64,000 nt of DNA from Anaerolineae bacterium (lineage in GTDB: Bacteria; Chloroflexota; Anaerolineae; 4572-78; J111), in the NCBI GenBank assembly GCA_023382535.1, contig JAHDWA010000052.1:13918-77917 (forward strand). Direction: 5' to 3'. Below the pieces are notes generated by a model. It was not told the origin of the DNA, ran no database searches, and was given only the letters and a program-made list of their open reading frames with translations. Below, piece after piece: positions 9,224-16,274 of the stretch. Made by a program: the position numbers and the translations under genes. Positions within the stretch are counted from its first letter, which is position 1. Every line of letters starts with the position of its first letter.

Positions 9224-10147
9224 TCACACCCGTTTATTCCAACTGTCATGCGCATACTGCTCAGCTCGTAATTTATCCGCCAGAGCTTGCTCCTGCTCGG
9301 TTAGAGGCATCTCCGGCAAGGCCAGGTTGAGTTCCTCGGCAAAGCCCTCGACCAGTGCGGCCATGACTTCATTATACGCTAACACCCGGCCCGTGACCTG
9401 CTCCAGCGTGGTCGCCCGCCGGGGCAGCAGTTCCGCCTGGACGGCTCGCTCTTCCGGGGCGAAGTTCAGCGCCTCCAAAATGCGATTCAAATCGCCGTAA
9501 AGGGGCAGCGTCCCGTGCTGCAACACGATTTTTCGCCGCCGTAGTTGGGCGCTGCCGATCAGTTTTTTGCCCCCCCAGGTAATTTCATAGCGCGAGGGCG
9601 TATCGAAACAAACCGGCCCGCCCCGGGCCGCCCGCGTGTCCGTTGCTCCGTCGTCGCCGGCCGCCTGGGTGGCCTGGACGCCCAGCTTTTCCAGGCCGCG
9701 CAGCAGCCCAAAACTCAGCAGGCGGTACGACTCGACGATGCCGCCCTGGATGCGCGGGTCATCCTGCGGAATAATCAGGCTGTAAGTTACTTCGTCGGTG
9801 TGGAGGATTGCCTTGCCGCCGGTGGGCCGGCGGGTCCAGGTGTAGCCCAGCCGCCGGCAGGCGGCCTCGTCAACTTCGCGCCAGTGCTGGTTGTAACCCA
9901 GGCTCAGGCAGGGCGGCTCCCACTGAAAAAAACGCAGGGTCGGCGTTCCATGCCCATCGGCCAGCGCGTGCAGAATGGCCTCGTCAACGGCCATGTTGGT
10001 CGCGCCGTCGAGGGGTGGGGTGATAAGAAGTCGCCAGGTGGCAGGAGGGTAGGAGGTTGAAAGGTTGGTGAGTTGGGTGTTAGAGAAGACAGGGTGATTA
10101 GGGTTGGGGAAAATTTGTTGATTCATGGGTCGTTCGTCGCCGGTCAT
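9224..10147 (-). CDS. lipM: Octanoyl-[acyl-carrier/GcvH] transferase, LipM-type
   Basis: Biotin/lipoyl-ligase fold protein that moves octanoyl from ACP to a lipoyl domain. RRPTGGKAILH and GGKKLIGSAQ are the family's binding motifs, and the active-site cysteine of LipM is present in PVCFDTPSRYE (C180). This favours LipM over an ATP-dependent lipoate ligase. No LipL or LipA gene is in the window. The N-terminal 35-40 residues before the core (NQQIFPNPNHPVFSNTQLTN onward) are encoded by a degenerate heptamer array, so either the array extended the gene or the real start is further in. ATG codons exist at 10147 and 10126 with no clear ribosome site. Confidence 0.87.
   Translation of the reverse strand: MTGDERPMNQQIFPNPNHPVFSNTQLTNLSTSYPPATWRLLITPPLDGATNMAVDEAILHALADGHGTPTLRFFQWEPPCLSLGYNQHWREVDEAACRRLGYTWTRRPTGGKAILHTDEVTYSLIIPQDDPRIQGGIVESYRLLSFGLLRGLEKLGVQATQAAGDDGATDTRAARGGPVCFDTPSRYEITWGGKKLIGSAQLRRRKIVLQHGTLPLYGDLNRILEALNFAPEERAVQAELLPRRATTLEQVTGRVLAYNEVMAALVEGFAEELNLALPEMPLTEQEQALADKLRAEQYAHDSWNKRV
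10032..10110 (-). repeat. Heptamer array in the N-terminal codons of lipM
   Basis: Minus-strand units include CCAACCC, TAATCAC, CCTGTCT, CACCCAA, CTCACCA, ACCTTTC, AACCTCC, TACCCTC and CTGCCAC. The phase is uninterrupted for about eleven units. Confidence 0.65.
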
Positions 10148-10207
10148 GCGTCAATATTTTAACACGAGCATAGCAAAAGCCAAAGTCTCTTGAAAAAACT
10201 TTCGCTG

Positions 10208-10237
10208 CGGAGGCTCAAAGTGCAGCTTGACCCTCCG
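10208..10237. repeat. Degenerate palindrome of the GGAGTCCAAAG family
   Basis: CGGAGG at one end and CCTCCG at the other flank CTCAAAGTGCAGCTTGA. It is a weaker relative of the palindromes at 12119-12148 and 55842-55865. The rest of the gap 10148-10326 holds only the promoter below. Confidence 0.45.
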
Positions 10238-10268
10238 TTTTATACTCTCGTGAAAAAACAGAAGTTGT

Positions 10269-10297
10269 TTGCCGTTTTTAAGCCGGTACATTACTAT
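10269..10297 (+). promoter_or_regulatory. Likely promoter of homoserine dehydrogenase
   Basis: TTGCCG, 17 bases, TACTAT, 30 bases before the start codon. AGAGGA provides the ribosome site. Confidence 0.55.
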
Positions 10298-10326
10298 AGC
10301 GTCATCTTTCTAAAGAGGACAACCCT

Positions 10327-11364
10327 ATGCTTCATAAACTCGCATTGATTGGTTTTGGTACTGTCGGCCAGGGCCTGGCTCAAATTTTGCACGACAAACA
10401 GGAGGCGCTGCGCCGTAATCTCGGCTTCGAGCCGCAAATTGTGGCTGTTTGTACGCGATCCAAAGGGTCGCTCTTCCACCCTGGAGGGCTGGACCTGGCC
10501 CAACTCTTACAGGCTGCCAAAAGCGGCAGTCTGGCCAATTATCCCGACATACCCGGCCTGGAACGAGGCTGGGACAACCTGAAAACGATCCGCCAGAGCA
10601 ACGCCGCTACCGTTGTCGAAATCAGTCACACCAACCTGACCACCGGCCAGCCGGCCATTGATCACTGCCGCGCTGCCTTTGAAAGCGGCAAAAACGTAGC
10701 TACTGCCAACAAAGGGCCGGTTGCCCTGGCCTACCACGAACTGCTCGCCCTGGCTACAGCGAAAGGAGTGCGCTTTGGTATCGAAGGCACGGTGATGAGC
10801 GGCACACCGGCGTTGCGGCTGCCAGGGGTAGCCCTAACCGGCAATGAGCTGAGCGAAGTGCGTGGCATCTTTAACGGCACGACCAACTACATTCTGACCA
10901 AGATGGAAGAGGGGCTAAGTTACGCTGCCGCATTGCAGCAGGCCCAGGAGCTTGGTTACGCCGAAGCGGACCCCACCGCCGATGTCGAAGGGCATGACGC
11001 GGCGAGCAAGGTGGTCATTCTGGCAAATGTGGTCATGGATGTGCCTCTGTCACTGGCTGAAATCCCTTGCCGGGGTATCAGCCACCTGACCAGCGCCGAT
11101 ATTCAACAGGCCAAAGCCGAAGGCAAACGCTGGAAACTCATTGGCCGGGTGAAAAAAGAAGGGGGGCGGGCAGTTGCCAGCGTACAGCCGGAAGCCATCC
11201 CCCTGAGCGATCCCCTGGCCGCGGTTATGGGCGCGACCAATGCCATCACTTACGTCTGTGACTTGCTGGGACCCATCACCCTGATTGGCGCAGGCGCCGG
11301 AGGTGTCCAGACCGGTTTTGCCCTGCTCATTGATTTGATCAGTATCGGGCGAGGAAACCTCTAA
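10327..11364 (+). CDS. hom: Homoserine dehydrogenase, short form without ACT domain
   Basis: NAD(P)H-dependent reduction of aspartate semialdehyde to homoserine (threonine and methionine branch). N-terminal Rossmann motif GFGTVGQG (residues about 9-16), catalytic block with ATANKGPVA, GTVMSGTPALR, the family signature NGTTNYILTKM and ADPTADVEGHDAASK. At 345 residues it lacks the C-terminal ACT domain present in many homologues, so allosteric threonine inhibition through that domain is not expected. It has its own promoter and a strong hairpin after the stop. Confidence 0.95.
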   Translation: MLHKLALIGFGTVGQGLAQILHDKQEALRRNLGFEPQIVAVCTRSKGSLFHPGGLDLAQLLQAAKSGSLANYPDIPGLERGWDNLKTIRQSNAATVVEISHTNLTTGQPAIDHCRAAFESGKNVATANKGPVALAYHELLALATAKGVRFGIEGTVMSGTPALRLPGVALTGNELSEVRGIFNGTTNYILTKMEEGLSYAAALQQAQELGYAEADPTADVEGHDAASKVVILANVVMDVPLSLAEIPCRGISHLTSADIQQAKAEGKRWKLIGRVKKEGGRAVASVQPEAIPLSDPLAAVMGATNAITYVCDLLGPITLIGAGAGGVQTGFALLIDLISIGRGNL

Positions 11365-11372
11365 AAAAGAGG

Positions 11373-11403
11373 AAGAGCCAACCCTCATCTTGGGTTGGCT
11401 CTT
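11373..11403. terminator. Hairpin between hom and the minus-strand small gene
   Basis: 12-bp perfect stem AAGAGCCAACCC / GGGTTGGCTCTT with a 7-base loop. On the minus strand it is followed by a T-run (CTCTTTTTTAG), so it is a good intrinsic terminator for leftward transcripts. On the plus strand only the stem is strong. Confidence 0.75.
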
Positions 11404-11498
11404 CATAAAACTTTGAGTGTAGGGGGGCGCCCTGGTAAAAGAGCGGGTCCGGCCCAATCTTACTCGATTTCGGAGAAGAAAGGTGCGCCCGTTGATCC

Positions 11499-11639
11499 TT
11501 ACACTTCGACGATTTCTCCATTGACATACCAGATTTGAGGGCCAACCTCATCCCAGTTCGTCAATTGCCACCAAATAGTGCGGCTGTTGGCTGATCGAGG
11601 TCGGCGGTTATACCAGATGCGGCGGAGGAGGCCAAGCAT
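11499..11639 (-). CDS. Small protein of unknown function (46 aa)
   Basis: Reads MLGLLRRIWYNRRPRSANSR and ends WYVNGEIVEV. It is rich in Trp, Arg and Tyr, with no signal peptide. The ATG at 11639 has AAGGAAG 8 bases upstream; an open frame continues to 11699 without a better start. A terminator for this strand lies about 100 bases downstream. The good ribosome site and terminator support a real gene. I do not recognise a family. Confidence 0.5.
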   Translation of the reverse strand: MLGLLRRIWYNRRPRSANSRTIWWQLTNWDEVGPQIWYVNGEIVEV

Positions 11640-11769
11640 GAAAATCACTTCCTTTCGTAAAGGGTTAGGGGTTACATGATAAAATCGGACCGGACCCATC
11701 TCATTTCCTAAACTATCTTTATTCTACACCTGATTATACTACCAGACAGTTACAGATCAGTTACAGTTT

Positions 11770-12105
11770 TTAGGACTCGGTTTCTGAGTCGCCAATTACA
11801 GTCCACTTACGGGCCAGGTCGGAGGAGTAGGGAGCAGGCAGAGCGGGCGGCGCGGATAGAGCCGCCCGGTCGGGGGTATTGACGATGACTACCGGCGGCT
11901 GCTGCGAGGGTGGCGGCAGATTCCTGTCCAACCCCTGCCGCCGGGTCATGATAAAAATCGCCAGGAGGGTGGTCGGGATACCAGCGCCAATACCAAGAAT
12001 AACCCCGACGATCACGGCCAGGGCATCGGCGCTGATGCGGGTGCCAAAGACAATGGCGAAGGTAATGGCAAAGACGATACCGATGATAAGTAAACTGCGT
12101 TTCAT
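11770..12105 (-). CDS. Small membrane protein of unknown function
   Basis: 111 residues with two membrane helices (about residues 5-20 and 27-52), then a Pro-rich cytosolic or exposed tail (LDRNLPPPSQQPPVVIVNTP). It lies 43 bases downstream of the FtsK-like gene on the same strand, separated by a strong palindrome (12119-12148). No recognised family. Confidence 0.6.
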   Translation of the reverse strand: MKRSLLIIGIVFAITFAIVFGTRISADALAVIVGVILGIGAGIPTTLLAIFIMTRRQGLDRNLPPPSQQPPVVIVNTPDRAALSAPPALPAPYSSDLARKWTVIGDSETES

Positions 12106-12118
12106 ACGTTAGCTCAAC

Positions 12119-12148
12119 CCGGAGTTCAAAGCGCGCTTTGGACTCCGG
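12119..12148. repeat. 30-bp near-perfect palindrome
   Basis: Outer arms CCGGAGTTCAAAGC and GCTTTGGACTCCGG differ from perfect symmetry by one pair, which would be G-U in RNA. It shares the core GGAGTNCAAAG with the perfect palindrome at 55842-55865. It lies directly after the stop codon of the FtsK-like gene and has no T-run. Confidence 0.8.
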
Positions 12149-13339
12149 TTACTTGATCAACCGCAGTTGATGGCCAAACATCAATTCCAAACTCCGGCGG
12201 CGTTTAGAGCCGGGTGGGGCCAGCCGATCCAGACGACCGTCGGTGCCGGTGGCAGCCAGGGGTTCGGCCTGGCTGGGAGTTTCGAGCCAGTCTCGACTGG
12301 TGCGATGGCGCGGCTGAAGCTGGCTGACAATTTGCATAATCTCCTGCTCCGAAACATAGGCTGCCTGAAAACGAGTCACCTGCCCTTTGACCACCAATAA
12401 AAAGTCGCCCCGCCCCAGCAGTTTTTCGGCCCCGGTGCTGGGCAGGCCGGAAGCCACTTTGGCATCGTCGGCGCTGGCCACGCTGCCGACCAGCCGCACC
12501 GGAAAATTGCTGCGGGTCAGCGAACCGATGGTAGCGGCCAGCGGTTTTTGGGTGCAGGCAATGAGATGCAGTCCGGCGCTGCGCCCCCGCTGCGTTAAGC
12601 GGGTCATCAGCCGGTCCATCGCTTTCCCGCCCTGCTCCATGAGATCGGCCACCTCGTCAATAAAAATGATGACCCGCGGCTCACAGATATTTTCGCGGTC
12701 ACGCCGCACCATCTCCTCGACCATTTCACCGAGCAAAAAGATCGCCTGGTGAATCTCACTCACTGCCGGGCGCAGCAGGTGGGGCAGCCCGTGCTCCGGC
12801 CCGACAAAAGGTCCAAAGCCGGTTCCTTTGGGGTCAATAAAAACCATCTGGACCTCCCCCAGCCGATTGTACATGGCCAGCGAGAGAGCCATACTCCGGG
12901 CCAGGGCCGTTTTGCCCGACCCGGTGGTGCCGGCAATAAGGACATGGGCCACCTCAGGCGAAGACAGGCGTAACAGCAGCGGCAGTCCGGCCTCGTCCAT
13001 ACCAAGGATGGCCGACTGGCGCGGAATTTCGGGCAGTTGCCGGCACAGATGCGCCAGGCGAACTGTTTGCGCATCGGCCCGCGGCACCTCGATGTGAATG
13101 GCCGGCCCGCGGCGAGCGATGCGGACATCAGGCGCGCCCAGGCGCAAGGCCATTTCTTCTGACAAGGCCGTGATGCGGGTGACTTTCGTAGTCAGCTCGG
13201 GTAAAAGCTGGTAGCGAATCCAGCGCGGCGTCACCGTGCCGCCCATGATCCGGCCCGGCACGCGGTGGCTGGCCAGAATCAATTCAATCTGGTCGGCCTG
13301 ATATTCTAAAATACGTTCATATTCAAACGAGGGAGACAT
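12149..13339 (-). CDS. FtsK/SpoIIIE-type DNA translocase ATPase, soluble, LexA-controlled
   Basis: 396-residue P-loop ATPase of the FtsK/SpoIIIE class. An N-terminal FtsK-beta-like part (TPRWIRYQLLPELTTKVTRI) is followed by Walker A GTTGSGKT (residues 137-144), Walker B IIFIDEVADL and a sensor region HLIACTQKP. It lacks both the N-terminal membrane anchor and a recognisable gamma DNA-binding domain, so it is much shorter than chromosomal FtsK (about 700-1300). The ATG at 13339 (AGGG upstream) is preferred; an in-frame TTG at 13438 would add residues encoded by a heptamer array. Its promoter contains a perfect LexA-type box, suggesting SOS induction, as known for E. coli ftsK (dinH). Confidence 0.85.
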   Translation of the reverse strand: MSPSFEYERILEYQADQIELILASHRVPGRIMGGTVTPRWIRYQLLPELTTKVTRITALSEEMALRLGAPDVRIARRGPAIHIEVPRADAQTVRLAHLCRQLPEIPRQSAILGMDEAGLPLLLRLSSPEVAHVLIAGTTGSGKTALARSMALSLAMYNRLGEVQMVFIDPKGTGFGPFVGPEHGLPHLLRPAVSEIHQAIFLLGEMVEEMVRRDRENICEPRVIIFIDEVADLMEQGGKAMDRLMTRLTQRGRSAGLHLIACTQKPLAATIGSLTRSNFPVRLVGSVASADDAKVASGLPSTGAEKLLGRGDFLLVVKGQVTRFQAAYVSEQEIMQIVSQLQPRHRTSRDWLETPSQAEPLAATGTDGRLDRLAPPGSKRRRSLELMFGHQLRLIK

Positions 13340-13377
13340 AAGAACCCTGAGATAATTCCAAGGCTTAAAAAGATTTA

Positions 13378-13426
13378 ACGTGTTGCGTGATGCGTAGTTC
13401 GTAAAGTAAACGGAACACACAATACA
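13378..13426. repeat. Heptamer array in the leader of the FtsK-like gene
   Basis: Seven consecutive units: ACGTGTT, GCGTGAT, GCGTAGT, TCGTAAA, GTAAACG, GAACACA, CAATACA. It lies between the promoter and the start codon and reads through in frame. Confidence 0.7.
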
Positions 13427-13482
13427 CGGTTTAATCAACAGGGTGGATTTCAGCCTGTTATCTATTTGGCAAATGTACCCTG

Positions 13483-13512
13483 ATTATACTAGAACATATG
13501 TTCTATTGTCAA
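13483..13512 (-). promoter_or_regulatory. Consensus promoter of the FtsK-like gene
   Basis: On the minus strand TTGACA (13512-13507), an 18-base spacer and TATAAT (13488-13483). The spacer is almost entirely occupied by the LexA-type palindrome. Confidence 0.82.
13490..13505. promoter_or_regulatory. LexA-type operator (perfect 16-bp palindrome)
   Basis: TAGAACATATGTTCTA matches the GAAC-N4-GTTC form of LexA box known from Bacillus and related lineages. It sits between the -35 and -10 boxes, where repression would be direct. Confidence 0.75.
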
Positions 13513-13562
13513 GAGTGAAAGCTCGATTTTAAGGTCCTCGAGGCAGAGATTGAGAGGAAGCA

Positions 13563-13602
13563 CAAAAACAGGAGTCCAGATAATTGATCTCGGCTCCTGT
13601 TT
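13563..13602 (-). terminator. Intrinsic terminator of rpsT
   Basis: On the minus strand the arms ACAGGAG and CTCCTGT, with an extra AGAT/ATCT inner pairing, are followed by TTTTTG. It lies about 40 bases after the rpsT stop codon. Confidence 0.75.
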
Positions 13603-13636
13603 AAGAGCGAACTGTAAAATTAAAGAGGTTAGAATT

Positions 13637-13909
13637 TTAGGCGGCGGTCTTGACCCGGTTCAGGGCCTTAACCAGGCGGGATTTGCGCCGGGCCGCGTTG
13701 TTGGCGTGAATAACGCCTTTTTGGGCTGCTTTATCCAAAGCCTTAATCGCCTGCTGCACGGTAGCCGCAGCACCGTCAAGGTCTTTCGACTCAATCTGCA
13801 AACGCGCCTTTTTGATAAAGGTGCGGGCCGTGGTGCTATAGTAGCGATTATGAGCGCGCCTCTTCAGGTTCTGGCGAGCGCGTTTAGCCGATGATTTGAT
13901 GTTAGCCAA
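13637..13909 (-). CDS. rpsT: 30S ribosomal protein S20
   Basis: 90 residues, basic, starting MANIKSSAKRARQNLKRRAH, the classic S20 N-terminus, with the C-terminal KGVIHANNAARRKSRLVKA block. It binds 16S rRNA in the small subunit. AGGAG lies 8 bases before the start. It is monocistronic with its own promoter and terminator. Confidence 0.98.
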   Translation of the reverse strand: MANIKSSAKRARQNLKRRAHNRYYSTTARTFIKKARLQIESKDLDGAAATVQQAIKALDKAAQKGVIHANNAARRKSRLVKALNRVKTAA

Positions 13910-13992
13910 GGTAATTCTCCTAAACCAGTTTACTCAAAGATATGTTGGGCCTTGCCCTACTTAATAATCAAGGTTAATTACAACAAAAGTTA

Positions 13993-14021
13993 ATCTTAAT
14001 CGAAATTGAGTTTTTTGTCCA
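13993..14021 (-). promoter_or_regulatory. Promoter of rpsT
   Basis: Minus strand TGGACA, 17 bases, TAAGAT, about 85 bases before the start codon. Confidence 0.55.
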
Positions 14022-14023
14022 AT

Positions 14024-15037
14024 TTACGGCTGCTTTCTTTGCCACAACACCCCGGCCACTGCACTCGCCCCGAGGATAATTAACAACGCTCCGCCAAAGG
14101 CCAGGGCGCTAAACGGACTGTCTTTAGGCAAGGTGGCGCCGGCAGCGGGGAGATTATCTTGCTCGCGCGGCGGGACCGCCTGATCGCCGGTAATGGGCAG
14201 CGGCGGGGCAGCGACAGGGGTAAGGGTTGAGGTCGGCGTTAAGGTGGGGGTTGGTGTCAGCGTGGGCAACGGGGGGAAGGTAGGTGTGACGGTGGGTGTC
14301 GGCGTGGGGGTAGGAGGCGGTGGATAAGGACCCAGCAGCGATACGTCGTCTACGTTGAAGTTCACCTCCGTACCGGTTGGCTCGTGCTTGACGCCGCGAA
14401 TGAACAGCGTAAGCTTGTTACTGTTGGCGGTGTAAATCGTCCCGGTGATGAGTTCAAAAAAAAGCCGGCCCGGCTCGTCGCCGCTAACGGTATTTGAGCC
14501 AATCCGCAACTGCTCGGTCAAGGTCATCGGTACCCAGGTTTGCACCAGATGATACTTACCTTGACCGCTGGTATCAACGCCCCAACTCATACTATATTGG
14601 CCCTTGTTTCTGAGTTCGATGGGGGCGTCGGTGCGCATCATAACGAACATGGTCAGGCTGTAAACTGTACCGGGGACTACATCAACCGTTTGATAAATCC
14701 CAATGACCCGATCGGGGGCGTAATTCTCGACCTGGAAAATTTCCATCAACTGCGAGTGGGTGCCGCTGTGGACGGCTTCGGCCCACTTTTCATCGTACCA
14801 ACCAAAATGAGCCTGGCCATTGCTGTAAGGCTGCCAGTAGGTGGCGATATTGCTGGCCGGATTCTGCTCAAAATCGCCATTTCTGATGGCATTGGTCAAA
14901 TTTTGCAGGGCGGCCGGTGCAGCAACAGCCTGCCCGGAACGGTCAATGAGGGTAAAGCCGGAGATAATGAAGGCCGACAAAATGAACAGGGTCAGCGCCA
15001 GGGTGAGCAGAATTCGATTGGATTTGGATGTGGCCAT
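14024..15037 (-). CDS. Cell-surface protein with carbohydrate-binding-like domain and Pro/Thr stalk
   Basis: 337 residues. N-terminal membrane/signal segment (ILLTLALTLFILSAFIISGF, residues about 9-28), a beta-sandwich domain of the CBM4/9 type (NAIRNGDFEQNPA ... VDDVSLLGPY, residues about 50-240), a Pro-Thr-rich stalk (PTPTPT repeats, about 245-290), then LPAAG, a hydrophobic helix and a basic end WQRKQP. The tail resembles a sortase or archaeosortase-like sorting signal. The start at 15037 is chosen for the strong GGAGGAG site. It is a distant paralogue of the 20826-22175 protein. Confidence 0.75.
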   Translation of the reverse strand: MATSKSNRILLTLALTLFILSAFIISGFTLIDRSGQAVAAPAALQNLTNAIRNGDFEQNPASNIATYWQPYSNGQAHFGWYDEKWAEAVHSGTHSQLMEIFQVENYAPDRVIGIYQTVDVVPGTVYSLTMFVMMRTDAPIELRNKGQYSMSWGVDTSGQGKYHLVQTWVPMTLTEQLRIGSNTVSGDEPGRLFFELITGTIYTANSNKLTLFIRGVKHEPTGTEVNFNVDDVSLLGPYPPPPTPTPTPTVTPTFPPLPTLTPTPTLTPTSTLTPVAAPPLPITGDQAVPPREQDNLPAAGATLPKDSPFSALAFGGALLIILGASAVAGVLWQRKQP

Positions 15038-15289
15038 GAGGTATTTCTCCTCCCCTCCAGCGGTTAAACATAACGTGACAGTCAAAACTGTTTGTATCAT
15101 AACATAATCAACATAAAATTACCAGAAGATACACCCGTTTTTGAACTGGCAGAACTTTTAACCTGCTACGATAAAGTGAAGGGTGACAAACATCACCGGA
15201 AGTAGTGAAGGTTATCACTATTTTCCATCAGGAATTTGTACTAAACTGTATATGCGTTGTTTTTGAGGACCGAAATTCTAACCAATTAT

Positions 15290-15419
15290 TCTTAGCTTAA
15301 TAAGAGTTAGTGCTAGACGGGGGAGTTTAGCTGCCACATGTTACCCCGAATCATTCCTCTCCTATATTGGAATAGTTATTCTTAAAGGGACAGAACTGAA
15401 AAGTTGCTGTCTCTTTTTT
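15290..15419 (+). ncRNA. Possible small structured RNA ending at an intrinsic terminator
   Basis: The 430-base gap 15101-15531 has no credible reading frame but ends a structured stretch with a terminator. The segment GTGCTAGACGGGGGAG (about 15311-15326) followed by TTTAGCTGCC and ACCCCGAATC resembles the conserved 5' (Alu) end of large bacterial SRP RNAs as I remember it. CGGGG/CCCCG and ATTCC/GGAAT stems can form. The S-domain motif that an SRP RNA needs is not seen here. It could be an Alu-like RNA, another sRNA or chance. The 5' end is not defined. Confidence 0.3.
15384..15419 (+). terminator. Intrinsic terminator without an assigned upstream gene
   Basis: Stem AAAGGGACAG / CTGTCTCTTT (one G-U pair) with a 13-base loop and a run of six T. 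The nearest upstream gene runs the other way, so the terminator implies an unannotated rightward transcript. Confidence 0.7.
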
Positions 15420-15531
15420 GTTTCAGAAAAGATGGACAGGGGTAAATCATTAAACAAAGAACTCCCTGCCAGAATTGGGAATCCTGTTCGAAAGACTACG
15501 TTTTGGATAAAATTGCCCACCTAAATTCGCA

Positions 15532-16224
15532 ATGTTTTATTTTTATGGCTCTGCCGGCATACTATTAATCTTCATCGTTCTCTTGATGATCAGACCAGAC
15601 TTATGGAAGCAAGGATTACTTCCTGCCTTACTATTTATCCCTTACGGGCCAATCTCTGAGTTAGTCTACTTTAAAGACTACTGGTCTCCTCAACCGGTCC
15701 TCCCTCAATTTGTTATCTTCAACCACGCCTTTCTGATCGAAGACGTCATCTATGCCTTTGGTGTAGTCGGGATTATGAGTATTTTCTATGATATTGTCCT
15801 GCACAAAAGACCTGTCGAGCGAATCTATCGGCCCCGGGTCATCCTGGCCATCGTCATCTCCCTCGTCAGCCTGCTTCTCTTTGTCTGGCTCCCCCCCAAC
15901 ATTCCGCTGAACTCTATCCTCCTTAGTTCCTCGATTGGCTTAGCCTCCGGGCTGTTGTTGGTTATGCTCCGCAGAGACCTGCTCAGGATCGCCGTGCTCA
16001 ACAGTCTGATCTGCGGTATAGGGGCCTTCGTCTTCTACTTCGTTATTCTCTCCATTCCTGGCGCCACTACCTATTTAATAACCGTCTGGCACCTGCCGGT
16101 TGACCGGGCTGCCCTGGGGGTTTTTGGCCTGCCCATCCCGCTAACCGAATTGCTGTGGACCTTTGCTATGGGGTTCTACTTTGGCATTATCTACAAGTTT
16201 GCCGCCGGCAGCGGGTATCAGTAA
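15532..16224 (+). CDS. Polytopic membrane protein, lycopene-cyclase-domain-like
   Basis: 230 residues with six to seven membrane helices. Three related motifs recur: GPISELVYF (about residue 39), FLIEDVIYAFG (about 66) and PLTELLWTFAMG (about 205). They resemble the P-x-E/D-x-x-F/W motifs of heterodimeric-type lycopene cyclase domains. No carotenoid genes are nearby, so an enzyme role is uncertain. It is followed after 50 bases by the unknown gene at 16275 on the same strand. No ribosome site is visible. Confidence 0.6.
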   Translation: MFYFYGSAGILLIFIVLLMIRPDLWKQGLLPALLFIPYGPISELVYFKDYWSPQPVLPQFVIFNHAFLIEDVIYAFGVVGIMSIFYDIVLHKRPVERIYRPRVILAIVISLVSLLLFVWLPPNIPLNSILLSSSIGLASGLLLVMLRRDLLRIAVLNSLICGIGAFVFYFVILSIPGATTYLITVWHLPVDRAALGVFGLPIPLTELLWTFAMGFYFGIIYKFAAGSGYQ

Positions 16225-16274
16225 TAGGCAACGACGAGTTGAGAGTTTTAATAGACAATACCACGGAGGATAAA

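Noticed and set aside
15290..15419. Complete SRP RNA gene
   Set aside because: The S-domain consensus around GGAAG-GCAGC is not found in the gap, so only a hedged small-RNA call is made.
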